Shown in pieces: positions 1-9,738 of a stretch of 64,000 nt of DNA. Both the position numbers and the translations under genes were made by a program. How positions within the stretch are numbered: position 1 is the stretch's first letter; the number at the start of each line of letters is the position of its first letter. The notes under the pieces are model-generated. The model had not been told where the DNA came from, did not search any database, and saw only the letters and a program-made list of their open reading frames with translations. Source of the DNA: an uncultured Vampirovibrio sp. (GTDB taxonomy: Bacteria > Cyanobacteriota > Vampirovibrionia > Gastranaerophilales > Gastranaerophilaceae); NCBI GenBank assembly GCA_910577395.1, contig CAJTLG010000005.1, forward strand, positions 92,112 through 156,111, read 5' to 3'.

Positions 1-54
1 CCGCCCGATATTTATATTATAAACCGTTTTAAAATAATTTCAAGGAGAATAAAT

Positions 55-1713
55 ATGAGAAGTGATGCAGTTAAAGAAGGTATAGCACGTGCGCCGCACA
101 GGGCACTGTTATATGCGGGCGGGCTTTCCGATAAAAATATTAAACGTCCCTTTATTGGGATAGCAAGCTCTTTTTCAGACCTTGTACCCGGGCATATGGG
201 AATGAGAGATTTAGAGAGGCAGATTGAAAAAGGGATACATTCTAATGGCGGCCAGGCATTTATTTTTGGTACCCCTGCCGTATGTGACGGGATAGCAATG
301 GGGCACAGCGGGATGAGATATTCTCTCCCTTCAAGGGATTTAATTGCAGATTGTGTTGAGACTGTTGCAGGGGCGCATCAGCTTGACGGGCTTGTGCTTT
401 TAACAAACTGTGACAAGATTACTCCCGGTATGCTGATCGCAGCTTTGAGGCTTAATATACCGACGGTGGTTGTAACGGCGGGGCCTTCTTTAGAGGGGCA
501 TTGCAAAGGTGAAACGCTTACGTTTATCAGAGGTTCATCCGAGGCTGTCGGCAGGTTCAGGGCAGGAGAAATCAGTGAAGAAAAGCTCCATGAAATGGAA
601 CATTATGCATGCCCTACAGCCGGTGCCTGCCAGGGTTTGTATACGGCAAATACGCTTGCGTGCTTGACTGAGGTTATGGGTATGAGCCTTACAGGGTGTG
701 CAAGTGCTGCTGCAGTGTCTTCTAAAAAAAGAAGAATAGCTTTTGATTCAGGGTTTTTAGCGGTGGATTTAGTTAAAAATAATATAAAACCAAGGGATAT
801 TGTGACAAAAGATTCTATGCGAAATGCAATAATAGCCGACCTTGCACTTGGCGGCAGTACAAATTCCATTCTTCACCTGCTTGCAATAGCAAACAGTGCT
901 GATATTGACCTTACGCTTGATGATTTTGAAGAATTGAGCTTTAAAATTCCGCAGATAATAAAACTTGACCCTTCTGCTCTTCCTACAATGACAGATTTTG
1001 ATAATGCAGGCGGTATACCCGGTACCATAAAAACATTGTGGGGTAAAACACCGGAGCTTAAAAATGTTAAAAACATCGAAGGTAAAACAATTGAAGAAAG
1101 AGCAAATGAAGCCTGGGTGGACAACAATGTTATTAAACCGTTTGATAACCCTATAACCAAAAATCCGGGGCTTGCAATTTTACATGGTAATTTGGCCGAA
1201 AAAGGGGCTGTGGTTAAGATTTCAGGGGTTGCAGAAGAATGTTTTGAATTTACAGGGACAGCAAAATGCTATGACCGAGAAGAAGATGCTATGAAAGGCA
1301 TTGAGGAGGATGACGTTAAAGCGGGGGATGTGGTTGTAATAAGATATGAAGGTCCTAAAGGCGGCCCCGGCATGAGGGAAATGCTTGCGCCAACATCTTT
1401 GCTTGTGGGAAAAGGGTTAGGTAAAAAATGCGCTCTTATAACAGACGGCAGGTTCTCTGGCGGCACACGCGGTCTTTGTGTGGGGCATATATGTCCTGAA
1501 GCTACAGAGGGCGGAATTATAGGCCTTATACAAGACGGGGATAAGATTAAAATTGATATAAATAAAAGGACAATAGACCTTCTTGTGGATGATGATGAAA
1601 TCGCAAGAAGAAGGGCAAATTTTGTACCGAAGAAAAAGGATATTGAAAAAGGTTTCCTTTCTAAATATGCAAAGACTGTTTCCGGGGCAGACCTTGGGGC
1701 GATTTGCGAATAA
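55..1713 (+). CDS. ilvD: Dihydroxy-acid dehydratase
   Basis: Cytoplasmic Fe-S enzyme of valine, leucine and isoleucine synthesis that dehydrates 2,3-dihydroxy-3-methylbutanoate to 2-oxoisovalerate (and the isoleucine equivalent). The 552-residue protein has normal family length and shows the family blocks NCDKITPGM (Cys about 119), PTAGACQGLYTANT (Cys about 193) and, near the C-terminus, GRFSGGTRG. The start has AGGAG 8 bases upstream. It stands alone: no other ilv or leu gene is in the window, and what precedes it lies outside. A strong hairpin terminator follows. Identity is secure from the motifs and full length. Confidence 0.96.
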   Translation: MRSDAVKEGIARAPHRALLYAGGLSDKNIKRPFIGIASSFSDLVPGHMGMRDLERQIEKGIHSNGGQAFIFGTPAVCDGIAMGHSGMRYSLPSRDLIADCVETVAGAHQLDGLVLLTNCDKITPGMLIAALRLNIPTVVVTAGPSLEGHCKGETLTFIRGSSEAVGRFRAGEISEEKLHEMEHYACPTAGACQGLYTANTLACLTEVMGMSLTGCASAAAVSSKKRRIAFDSGFLAVDLVKNNIKPRDIVTKDSMRNAIIADLALGGSTNSILHLLAIANSADIDLTLDDFEELSFKIPQIIKLDPSALPTMTDFDNAGGIPGTIKTLWGKTPELKNVKNIEGKTIEERANEAWVDNNVIKPFDNPITKNPGLAILHGNLAEKGAVVKISGVAEECFEFTGTAKCYDREEDAMKGIEEDDVKAGDVVVIRYEGPKGGPGMREMLAPTSLLVGKGLGKKCALITDGRFSGGTRGLCVGHICPEATEGGIIGLIQDGDKIKIDINKRTIDLLVDDDEIARRRANFVPKKKDIEKGFLSKYAKTVSGADLGAICE

Positions 1714-1731
1714 GCGACATAAAATATAGTT

Positions 1732-1770
1732 AAAAATCCCGGGATTGAATTAGTTTTCCCGGGATTTTAA
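1732..1770. terminator. Bidirectional intrinsic terminator between ilvD and fabI
   Basis: The inverted repeat AATCCCGGGA / TCCCGGGATT is flanked by an A-run on the left and TTTTAATTT on the right. It sits between the convergent ilvD (plus) and fabI (minus) stops, so it can end both transcripts. Confidence 0.85.
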
Positions 1771-1785
1771 TTTATAAACTTTAAA

Positions 1786-2589
1786 TTATAATTGTATTTG
1801 AGCCATTTCTTCAATTGATGCAAATACACTGCTTGCGCCGCAGTCTACAAACTGTACCTGGCCTGTTACGCCTGAAGAAAGGTCTGATGCCAAATAAAGA
1901 CCTGCTTTGCCCACATCTTCAAGTGAAGGAGTTCTTTTAAGAGGGGCTTTAAGAATGTTTGCCTTAAGCATTCTGTCAAAACCTGAAATACCTTTTGCGG
2001 CAAGGGTTTTAACGGGGCCTGCAGAAAGGCAGTTACATCTTATATTGTATTTGCCTAAATCATAAGAGATAAATCTCATTGAAGATTCTAACGCAGCCTT
2101 AGCTACACCCATAATATTGTAGTTAGCAACTACTTTTGTTGCACCAAGATAGCTTAATGCAAGGATAGAGCCGCCGCCTGTTGTTTCCATTTGGGGTTTT
2201 GCGTATTTTGATATTGTTAAAAGCGAATATGCGCTAACATGCATTGCAAGGTCCCAACCTTCTTTTGATGTTGTATAAAATTCACCCATTAAATCATCTT
2301 TATTTGCAAACGCTACAGCGTGCACCACAAAATCAAGCGAATCGTATATTTTAGCGTATTCTTCGAACACTTTTTTAACATCTTCATCCTTTGTAACGTC
2401 ACATTCAACGCACATTTTAGCGTTCATTTCATCTGCAATAGGTTTTACCCTTTTTTCCATTACTTCATTTGCGTATGTAAAGGCAATTTCGCCGCCTTCA
2501 TTGTGAATTTGTTCGGCAATGGCATTTGCTATACCGTGTTTGTTTGAAACGCCGAATATTATACCTTTTTTGCCTTCCATAATACCCAT
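1786..2589 (-). CDS. fabI: Enoyl-[acyl-carrier-protein] reductase (NADH)
   Basis: Last reduction step of each fatty-acid elongation cycle (type II FAS, cytoplasm). The 267-residue short-chain dehydrogenase fold has the FabI-type N-terminus (GIIFGVSNKHGIA, nucleotide-binding loop) and the active-site Tyr-x6-Lys as YNIMGVAK; a second conserved Tyr lies upstream in LSYLGA. AAGGAG lies 8 bases before the ATG; an internal Met at codon 4 is a weaker alternative. It is the third gene of a minus-strand run after tmk and the TPR gene, with a 30-base gap to the latter. Its neighbours give no hint of other fatty-acid genes here. Confidence 0.95.
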   Translation of the reverse strand: MGIMEGKKGIIFGVSNKHGIANAIAEQIHNEGGEIAFTYANEVMEKRVKPIADEMNAKMCVECDVTKDEDVKKVFEEYAKIYDSLDFVVHAVAFANKDDLMGEFYTTSKEGWDLAMHVSAYSLLTISKYAKPQMETTGGGSILALSYLGATKVVANYNIMGVAKAALESSMRFISYDLGKYNIRCNCLSAGPVKTLAAKGISGFDRMLKANILKAPLKRTPSLEDVGKAGLYLASDLSSGVTGQVQFVDCGASSVFASIEEMAQIQL

Positions 2590-2619
2590 AATATATACTC
2601 CTTTTGTTATTTCTATCCG

Positions 2620-4365
2620 TTATCTTACAATAAACTTATTTTTAATTTCAAGCTCGGTATCTTTTATGCCTTTAATATCTTTTGTTGCTTTAAAAAGCTT
2701 TAATTTGGCCTCATACAGACTTCTTTCTTCAGGAAATTTTTCTATTCCCTGATTTAAAATTTTTATTGCAAAAGAGGTTTGTTGTTTATCATAATAAATC
2801 GTTGAAAAATCTATATAATCCTGCACGGTTTTTGGTTTTAAGCCTTCCATAGTGCTTATTTCTTTTGTGTAGGAATTTTTATCGCCAAGGCTTTTATAGG
2901 CTTGTGCAAGGTTATAAAGATACATCGCTCTTGAAGGGTCAAGAGAAGATGCCTGTTTGAACATATATATAGCTTTTTCCGTGTCAAAGTTTTTATATTC
3001 AATCAAGCCTAAATAATTATAAATATCAGCCTCAAGTTCAAACCCTAAATCAAGTTCCATGGCTTTTTTAAAGGCATTTTCAGCTGATGCGTAATCGTTT
3101 TCGTTATAATAGATTTTTCCAAGTTCAAAATAATAGTTATGGTTTTCATTTTGCTTTATAGCATCCAGCAGATAGTTTTTGCCTTCTGCAAAATTAGCAT
3201 TAGCAATGCAGATTTTTGCCAAATAATAAAGCATATCGGGGTTTCTGTTGCTGCCTTTCAATATATTTGAAGCCTGTCTTAAGGCTTTTATACCGTCAGA
3301 AAGGTTGCCTTCTTCAACATAGCTTATCCCTAAACCCATAAGTGCTTCGTAAAAATTGCCGTCTATAAGAATAGCGTTTTTGAAATTTTTGTTTGCTAAA
3401 TCATATTTTTTATTTTCAAGATAATAATTTCCAAGTTCAAGATAGGCATATTTGCTGTTGGGGTTTGACTTTACTGCTTTTTGCAGATATTTTTCCTGTT
3501 TATTGTTCATGGCGGGTTTTTTGCCGGTATTATTTTTAAGCCCTTCAAGTTTTGCTAAATTAATATATGTAAGGCTGAAATTTTTATCTATCCATGAAGC
3601 TTTATTTAAAGACTTTTTGGCGTTAGAATAATCGTTCATTTTCATATAACAAAGGGCCAGATTGTTATATAATATGGGGCTTTTCGGTTCAAGCTCTATT
3701 GCCTTTATAAAATAATTGGCGGCCTGTTTTGCATCCCCTGAATAATAATATTCAAGACCTTTTATGTTATAAAAATCATAGTTATATTTTGGTACCTGAG
3801 TCACATTCAGGTTTTTTGCCCAAATAGAATCTATAAGGGTATTATCAAGCATCAAGGCTTTTTTAAAGTATATCTTTGCCTGATTTGCATTGTTTACTTT
3901 TGAATAAATTTTTGTTTTCATAATAAACCCGTTTACGCTGTTAGGGTTTATTCCAAGCATTAAATCCGCATACTGAAGGGCTTTTTTGTAATTTGCCGAA
4001 TCAAAATACATATTTGCCATATCAAGGTAGTCATCTTCGGTTGAACTGTCATATCCGCTGATTGGTGCCACATTTATTTTTTCAAGATTTTTGCTTAATT
4101 CGTAGGATTTTTGAAGGTGATTAGAAGATTTTTGCATTTGGTTTAGATTTTTATAGCAAATACCAAGATAATAATGCCCGTCAGAATCATTAGGGTTGCT
4201 TTTGAGGTATCCTTCAAAGAACTTTGCGGCCTCTTCGTATTTTTTCATATTTACAAGGTTAATCCCGTTTTGGATATTCCAGTTGGGACTTGCAAAGCTT
4301 TGGCCTTGTATATTCAGCGTAAGTGCCAATAAAAGAATTAAAACCTTAATTTTTACATTTTTCAT
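2620..4365 (-). CDS. Secreted or periplasmic TPR-repeat protein
   Basis: The 581-residue protein starts with a typical signal peptide (KIKVLILLLALTLNIQG, probable cleavage after SFA near residue 25). The rest is a chain of 34-residue tetratricopeptide repeats, seen as recurring A-x3-F/Y-x3-A and LG-x2-Y patterns such as SDGHYYLGICYKNL and PILYNNLALCYMKMND. TPR arrays are protein-protein scaffolds; no catalytic domain is visible. The start codon overlaps the tmk stop by four bases, so translation is probably coupled. Function is unknown; an envelope assembly or scaffolding role is a guess from the signal peptide. Confidence 0.8.
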   Translation of the reverse strand: MKNVKIKVLILLLALTLNIQGQSFASPNWNIQNGINLVNMKKYEEAAKFFEGYLKSNPNDSDGHYYLGICYKNLNQMQKSSNHLQKSYELSKNLEKINVAPISGYDSSTEDDYLDMANMYFDSANYKKALQYADLMLGINPNSVNGFIMKTKIYSKVNNANQAKIYFKKALMLDNTLIDSIWAKNLNVTQVPKYNYDFYNIKGLEYYYSGDAKQAANYFIKAIELEPKSPILYNNLALCYMKMNDYSNAKKSLNKASWIDKNFSLTYINLAKLEGLKNNTGKKPAMNNKQEKYLQKAVKSNPNSKYAYLELGNYYLENKKYDLANKNFKNAILIDGNFYEALMGLGISYVEEGNLSDGIKALRQASNILKGSNRNPDMLYYLAKICIANANFAEGKNYLLDAIKQNENHNYYFELGKIYYNENDYASAENAFKKAMELDLGFELEADIYNYLGLIEYKNFDTEKAIYMFKQASSLDPSRAMYLYNLAQAYKSLGDKNSYTKEISTMEGLKPKTVQDYIDFSTIYYDKQQTSFAIKILNQGIEKFPEERSLYEAKLKLFKATKDIKGIKDTELEIKNKFIVR

Positions 4366-4982
4366 AACTTCAAAAATTCCTCAATAATTTTAATGGTGCA
4401 CTTTGATACTTCGTCTATGCTTTGGTTTGCATTAATAACCTTTAATCTTTTCGGGTCATTTTTTGCAATTTCGAGATATCCCTGCCTTAATTTTTTATGA
4501 AACTCTATCCCTTCTTGCTCCATACGGTCTTTTTCATCTCCAAGCCTTTTTAGGGCAATTTCTGTTTCGATATCAAAAACTATTGTTAAATCAGGAATAA
4601 TACCGTTTGTTGCAATAGAATTTAAAGTTTTAATTTGCTCTAAATTTTGGTTTCTGCCATATCCCTGATATGCAAGGGTAGAGTCTGTATGTCTGTCGCA
4701 AAGGACAATTTTACCTGCTTCAAGTGCGGGTTTTATTTTGTATTCAATGTGCTGGGCTCTGTCTGCAAGATATAAGAAGGTTTCAGCAACATTTGAAACG
4801 GGTTTTTCATAATGAAGCAAAATTTTTCTTAAATCCGTTCCTAAATCAGAACCGCCGGGCTCACGCGTAACAACGGTTTCAACATTTTTATTTTTGAAAT
4901 ATTCATTTATTATGCCAATTTGTGTGGTTTTGCCGCATCCGTCAGCGCCTTCAAATGTTATAAAATATCCTCGTTGTGTCAT
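4362..4982 (-). CDS. tmk: Thymidylate kinase
   Basis: Phosphorylates dTMP to dTDP. The P-loop GADGCGKT lies at the N-terminus, followed by TREPGG (the dTMP-binding/DRx-family signature) and CDRHTDSTLAYQGYGR, the usual DR-x-x-x-S-x-x-A-Y-Q-G-x-G-R block. The chosen ATG gives 206 residues, normal for the family; a GTG at 5000 would add six residues but has no better ribosome site. An AT-rich region with TATAAT (about 5024 on the minus strand) precedes it, so it probably heads the tmk-TPR-fabI operon. Identity is secure; only the start is uncertain. Confidence 0.93.
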   Translation of the reverse strand: MTQRGYFITFEGADGCGKTTQIGIINEYFKNKNVETVVTREPGGSDLGTDLRKILLHYEKPVSNVAETFLYLADRAQHIEYKIKPALEAGKIVLCDRHTDSTLAYQGYGRNQNLEQIKTLNSIATNGIIPDLTIVFDIETEIALKRLGDEKDRMEQEGIEFHKKLRQGYLEIAKNDPKRLKVINANQSIDEVSKCTIKIIEEFLKL

Positions 4983-5138
4983 AAAAAGCTTTTCTCTCAC
5001 TGTTTGTAAGATTATTATATTATAATATTACAATTTTTGCTAAATTGTAAAAATAAAAACCAAAGTTGTAGTTTTTTAAAAAGTTTAATTTATAATGTTG
5101 TTACGATTAAGGATTTAGGCGAGAAGGACTTTTTTTAA

Positions 5139-5771
5139 GTGGAAAATTTTGAAGTGAAACAGGAAGAAATCAGCCAAATGGAAGAAATTATCAGCGCGGG
5201 GCAGCTTTTAAGAATTTTAAATTCTAACCCCAAAGAAGTTTCCACCCTTTGTCAAAAAGCCTGCCTTAAACCTAAAAAAGACGGTTTTGGAAATATATAT
5301 TTTTCAAAAGATGATATTGATGTACTAAAAAAAGTGAAAGAACTTTATAAGCACACAAAAGAACTGCAGGAAGAAAAAAAACGTGCGGTTGAAGAAGCGG
5401 TTAAAAAAATGACAATAGAAAATAAAGAAAATAATTTTCTTCAAAGGGTCAGACAAAAGGCTCAAAAGCACGAACTTGAAATTTCCCAAAACACTATGCC
5501 TATAGAAATTAAAGGTGATATGGCAAGGAGCATTGAGGCTTTAGAAAATAATATTGTGGATAGAATTTCAGCCGTTTTAAATGAAAAAATGGACGGTTTG
5601 GATGAAATTGTTGTTGAATTAATCAGAACAAAAACAGAAAACGAAACTTTAAGACAGAAATTGAATGAATTGAACAAGGAAAATTTCAGTTTGAAAAATG
5701 AGAATTCATCTTACAAATCTGTCGGTTTAGGATTTTACGTTAAGAAAAATTCCGATGAATTTATGATGTAG
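5139..5771 (+). CDS. Putative helix-turn-helix plus coiled-coil regulatory protein
   Basis: The 210-residue protein starts with GTG (AAGGA about 10 bases upstream). Residues about 17-65 resemble a MerR-like winged helix (ISAGQLLRIL, then a short wing and FSKDDIDVLKKVKELY). The rest is charged, Glu/Lys-rich and heptad-like (about residues 70-195), so probably a long coiled coil. The family is not one I recognise. It is 12 bases upstream of the histidine kinase gene and probably co-transcribed with it. TATAAT at 5091-5096 with TTGTAG upstream (19-base spacer) is a plausible promoter. A regulatory role is inferred from the HTH-like start and the partner gene. Confidence 0.55.
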   Translation: MENFEVKQEEISQMEEIISAGQLLRILNSNPKEVSTLCQKACLKPKKDGFGNIYFSKDDIDVLKKVKELYKHTKELQEEKKRAVEEAVKKMTIENKENNFLQRVRQKAQKHELEISQNTMPIEIKGDMARSIEALENNIVDRISAVLNEKMDGLDEIVVELIRTKTENETLRQKLNELNKENFSLKNENSSYKSVGLGFYVKKNSDEFMM

Positions 5772-5783
5772 GCAAAACGCCAA

Positions 5784-7553
5784 ATGAGCACCATTTTAAG
5801 GAACTTTTATCATAACCTTAAAGAGCCTGTTTTAATATGCGATGCATTGCAGCCTGAAAGCGGAATGTATTGCAATAAGGCATTTAAAAGTATATTTTCG
5901 GATATTGATATACAAAATTGTATGCAAGCTGTAAGAAAGCTTGATTATAAATTTTATTTTGAGTTTTGCCTTATTGACAGTGAAAATCTTAAGACCTATT
6001 CTCCGCTTATTAATGCGCTTGAAAGGAAAGAAAATTTTCACCTTTATGGCAGGTATCAAAAAAACGAGAGGGAGTTTTTATATTTTTTAATTTCCGCTTT
6101 TTCTGTTAAAAAATATAGAATTTTATATTTTTACGATATTACAAATGAGGTTATTGTAAAAAAGCTGCAAAATGAAAATGAGCGGTTAAAAATTCAAAAT
6201 CAGGAATTTTTAAATACAAATTCAAAAGCCCAAAATCAGGCTGTAAAAATGGCTCTTTTAAATAGGATTGCAACAAGTATATCGAAAACAATAGACCTTA
6301 ATGATATGATAAATACCGCAATCAAAGAGCTTGGAATAATATTTGGCGCAAAAAAGGTTTATTTTGCAAAAAGGGTGGCAGATGCTGCCGGAGAGGCTTT
6401 TGAAGCGGAATACCTATATCCTTGTGAAAAACCAGACGGCAGGGTCGGCGGTGAAATTTTAAAATATGATAAAAATACTATTGATGATATTTTAGATAAC
6501 AAAATTTCAATCCAGGTTTGTCTAAAAGAGGCAGAAAATTCCCTAAAACCAATGAAAACACCTTGCACAAGGATTATTCTTCCTGTTATGTATAAGGAAA
6601 GCACCGTGGCTGTTATTGTGATTTTAACTGCCAAGAAACATATTGAAGACATTGAAAAAGAGCTTATGACAGGGGTTTCAATGCAAATTTCAAGTGCAAT
6701 AACCCAGGCAATGCTCTTTAAAGATGTTTCGGATAAAAAAGAAGAACTTCAAACTGCCCTTACAGAGCTTAAAGAAACTCAGCTGCAGCTTATAAACTCT
6801 GAAAAAATGGCATCTTTGGGCCAGTTAATAGCATCTGTTGCCCATGAGATAAATACTCCGCTTGCAAGTATATGTGCAAATAACGAAATATCAAAACGGT
6901 TTTTTGAGTCAGGGAATGTGTTTGACAATGATACTATTGATATTTTAAAGGATACAAACTCTGTTGATGCAGATGCGATAAAAAGAATTACAAACCTTGT
7001 ACAGTCGCTGAAACGTTTTGTAAGGCTGGATGAAATGGTAAGCCAAAGCGCAAATATAAATGAAGAGCTTGATTTAACGCTTAATTTACTTCGTCATAAG
7101 TTGAAAAAAGATATAAAACTTGTTAAAAATTATGGGGAAATTTCGCTTGTAGAGTGTTACCCGAATATGTTAAACCAGGTGTTTTTAAATATTTTGATGA
7201 ATGCCATTCAAAGTATAGAAAAACGCGCAAGTGTTGAAAATGCGGGGCTTAGCGGGGCAGGCTCCTGTTATATCGGAGAAATTATAATATCAACCGAAAT
7301 AATTGAAAGTAATCTTTTGGTAAAAATTCAAGATAACGGCCTTGGCATAAAGGATGAAGATAAGAAGAAGATTTTCCAGGCAGGTTTTACCACTAAAAAA
7401 GTGGGGGAAGGGACAGGTCTTGGGCTTGCGATATGCAAGAAGATTATAGAAAAACATAACGGTGAAATAACTTTTGACAGTAAAAGCTATAGAACAAAAG
7501 ACGGTTCTATAGCTAAAACTACGATATTTGAAATAAAACTGCCTGCTTTTTAA
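5784..7553 (+). CDS. Sensor histidine kinase with GAF-like domain
   Basis: The 589-residue protein has no obvious membrane segment, so it is probably a cytoplasmic sensor. An N-terminal PAS-like region (about 1-130) and a short coiled coil are followed by a GAF-like domain (about 160-310). The H-box is SVAHEINTPLAS with phosphorylated His354. The ATPase has the N-box NQVFLNILMNAIQ and the glycine boxes DNGLGIKDED and GEGTGLGLAI. The sequence around the histidine is of the HEINTPL type found in NtrB-like and many cyanobacterial kinases. No response regulator is adjacent; the preceding HTH protein is the only candidate partner. Its stop overlaps the convergent membrane gene by four bases. Confidence 0.88.
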   Translation: MSTILRNFYHNLKEPVLICDALQPESGMYCNKAFKSIFSDIDIQNCMQAVRKLDYKFYFEFCLIDSENLKTYSPLINALERKENFHLYGRYQKNEREFLYFLISAFSVKKYRILYFYDITNEVIVKKLQNENERLKIQNQEFLNTNSKAQNQAVKMALLNRIATSISKTIDLNDMINTAIKELGIIFGAKKVYFAKRVADAAGEAFEAEYLYPCEKPDGRVGGEILKYDKNTIDDILDNKISIQVCLKEAENSLKPMKTPCTRIILPVMYKESTVAVIVILTAKKHIEDIEKELMTGVSMQISSAITQAMLFKDVSDKKEELQTALTELKETQLQLINSEKMASLGQLIASVAHEINTPLASICANNEISKRFFESGNVFDNDTIDILKDTNSVDADAIKRITNLVQSLKRFVRLDEMVSQSANINEELDLTLNLLRHKLKKDIKLVKNYGEISLVECYPNMLNQVFLNILMNAIQSIEKRASVENAGLSGAGSCYIGEIIISTEIIESNLLVKIQDNGLGIKDEDKKKIFQAGFTTKKVGEGTGLGLAICKKIIEKHNGEITFDSKSYRTKDGSIAKTTIFEIKLPAF

Positions 7554-8788
7554 CAAAAGGCAATAATTAATGATATTCCAAGCATTAAAATGATATGGGA
7601 TACAAAAAGCAGCGGTCTGTTTTTTGCAATTAAACAAAGAGCGGCGATTAAAGGAAGTACTATAATCCAGGAATTTGCAATAACATTAGTGCTGTTTTCG
7701 CTGTTTAATATTGCATTTACCGTATCGGGGGCAAAGAATAAATAAAATCCCGATATAATAAAAAATACAATAGTTATAATTGTTGAATGTTTAATGCCTT
7801 TTTCAAATTTGTTATCTGAAATATAACCCCACCAGTAATACCCTGTAATTAAAGACAAGGCCGGTAAAACAGGCAATATTACACTTGCGGATTTTAAGCC
7901 GGAAACAGCATAGAATAAAAATGCTGAAAACATATAGATTGATGTAAAGATTAATAGTTTTCTATCGGTTGTATCACTTGAAAATATCTGCTTGAAGGAT
8001 TTTGTGGCCTTAAAATCTTTGATTAAGGATTTTACCCCTCTGATAACGGCAGAAACGAGTGAAAAAGTCCAAGGGAGAAACCCTGCGCAGATAACAGGTA
8101 AATAATAAATAAACTCTGAAGGTATTGAAAATTTAGAAATATCAGGTTGATTTATAAAAAGTGCTATATTTGTTTTATAAATAGCGGTGTACCAAAAAAT
8201 TGTAATAACAAGGTATATTATCGCACCGGGGATAATATTAAGAGGTTTAATGATGTCTTTTACGCGGCCAAGTGCAATAAATGAAAGCAATACTGTAATT
8301 AATGGCAGAATAATGCCTGTACAGCCATGTTGAATAACGCTTAACCCTGCAAAAAGGTAAAAAAGATACCAAAAATATTTTTTATTTTCTTCTTTGATAT
8401 CAAACAGTGTAATTCCCGCAGAAAGTATGCTTAACCCGGTGAGTGCCATAAACAGTGTATCTTGGGGTATGATTTTTAAAAGGTAACATATAAGGGTTGA
8501 AGATAAAAGGATTAAGGCCGAAATAAGCCCATAAACCCTTGCGCCTGTTGCCTTTCTTCCAAAGAAATACATTGCAAATATCATAACGGTGTTAAGTATC
8601 ATAGAGGATATACCAGATGTTAGTGTGCTGAAAAATGGTATATATACTGCGCCTTCCGTAAATTTGTGGTTTTGCGGATTTAAAAATATAAATAAATAAC
8701 AAAACAAAATAATAGATACAATACAGAAGAAGCTTGCGTATTTTGCAATAAAATTTTTTGTTTTTTCTAAACAATTTTCTAACAACAC
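7550..8788 (-). CDS. Polytopic membrane protein, GT-C glycosyltransferase-like
   Basis: The 412-residue protein has about ten hydrophobic segments. Blocks such as DTLFMALTGLSILSAGI and FLPWTFSLVSAVI resemble the ArnT/PMT (GT-C) lipid-linked sugar transferases. The N-terminal acidic catalytic loop (DE or ED after the first helix) that these enzymes need is not visible. The protein is also shorter than usual, so it may be a divergent or truncated member. It lies 9 bases downstream of the phosphoesterase-like gene in the same direction. I would call it GT-C-like only; substrate unknown. Confidence 0.5.
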   Translation of the reverse strand: MLLENCLEKTKNFIAKYASFFCIVSIILFCYLFIFLNPQNHKFTEGAVYIPFFSTLTSGISSMILNTVMIFAMYFFGRKATGARVYGLISALILLSSTLICYLLKIIPQDTLFMALTGLSILSAGITLFDIKEENKKYFWYLFYLFAGLSVIQHGCTGIILPLITVLLSFIALGRVKDIIKPLNIIPGAIIYLVITIFWYTAIYKTNIALFINQPDISKFSIPSEFIYYLPVICAGFLPWTFSLVSAVIRGVKSLIKDFKATKSFKQIFSSDTTDRKLLIFTSIYMFSAFLFYAVSGLKSASVILPVLPALSLITGYYWWGYISDNKFEKGIKHSTIITIVFFIISGFYLFFAPDTVNAILNSENSTNVIANSWIIVLPLIAALCLIAKNRPLLFVSHIILMLGISLIIAFC

Positions 8789-8797
8789 TATTTCTCC

Positions 8798-9631
8798 TTA
8801 TTCTACACTGATAATCTTTGTTTTTATTGAAAAGCCTTTGCTGTTTATATTTTTATTCACCGGTCTTATGTTTATTACTTTATATTCATTGGATTTACTC
8901 AAAGATTGTACATTTATATGTTTTATGCCGTTTTCATCCTCTATTTCAAAATCTTCATTTTCATTGCCTGAAATTACTGCTATAACATTATTGTGCCTTT
9001 TTAAAATTGTTTTGTAATCATTGGCATTATATGTGTTTTTAATTTCTTCTTTCATATCAGCTACCGGGAAATGTTGTATGATAATCACATTTTCATTTTT
9101 ATATTTTGTTAAATATTTTTCTAAAATTATTAATTCACCGTCTTTAAAATATCCTCTGGGTAATGATACCATTTGGTTTGTACCGTCCATAAAGATAAAT
9201 ACTAATCCGTTTATTTTCTTTGCACAAGGGAGTTTTGAAGTTTTATTTTTCGAAAATTTGTTTAACAGTCTAAAGTATTCTTTTTTATCAAGGTTTTTTG
9301 CTTTTTGTACATCACGGTTGCCAATTGTTGTGTAGATTGGTTTTTGGATTTTATTTATTGCCTTAGAAAACATTACAAGGTCATAAGGGTTTGCGCCTGA
9401 AATATTGTTTCCAAGGAAAAATACACAATCGCTTCCCGAATGGTTTATATCATCTGCCGCCTTTAAAAGATTGTTAATAGACGGTGTCATGGAATTATTC
9501 ACTTTATCGGCTTTTAAATTTACATCTGAAACTGCGGTAAAAGTTATTTCACCTGCAATAGCTCCGTTAGACATACCTAGCGTGCAAAAAAGGAAGACAA
9601 GCAATATAAAAAATATTTTAAGAGCCTTCAT
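8798..9631 (-). CDS. Secreted calcineurin-like phosphoesterase, probably inactive
   Basis: The 277-residue protein has a clear signal peptide (IFFILLVFLFCTLG, cleavage near residue 26). Order and spacing match metallophosphoesterases: a first strand ending in SDVNL, then FLGNNIS where GDxxD is usual, GNRD in place of GNHD, QHFP (His kept) and SGNEN in place of GHTH. Several metal ligands are therefore replaced, so catalysis is doubtful and a binding role more likely. It precedes the GT-C-like gene by 9 bases and is presumably co-transcribed. Fold assignment is moderate; loss of ligands is seen directly. Confidence 0.6.
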   Translation of the reverse strand: MKALKIFFILLVFLFCTLGMSNGAIAGEITFTAVSDVNLKADKVNNSMTPSINNLLKAADDINHSGSDCVFFLGNNISGANPYDLVMFSKAINKIQKPIYTTIGNRDVQKAKNLDKKEYFRLLNKFSKNKTSKLPCAKKINGLVFIFMDGTNQMVSLPRGYFKDGELIILEKYLTKYKNENVIIIQHFPVADMKEEIKNTYNANDYKTILKRHNNVIAVISGNENEDFEIEDENGIKHINVQSLSKSNEYKVINIRPVNKNINSKGFSIKTKIISVE

Positions 9632-9738
9632 AGAAGCTTATTATACACTATTTTTTAACAGAATGGAAACAAAATTTAAGTTTTGTCGTCAAATAATTTA
9701 AGTTGAGGTTTTAAGAAGTGGAGAAAAGGGGATTTTAA

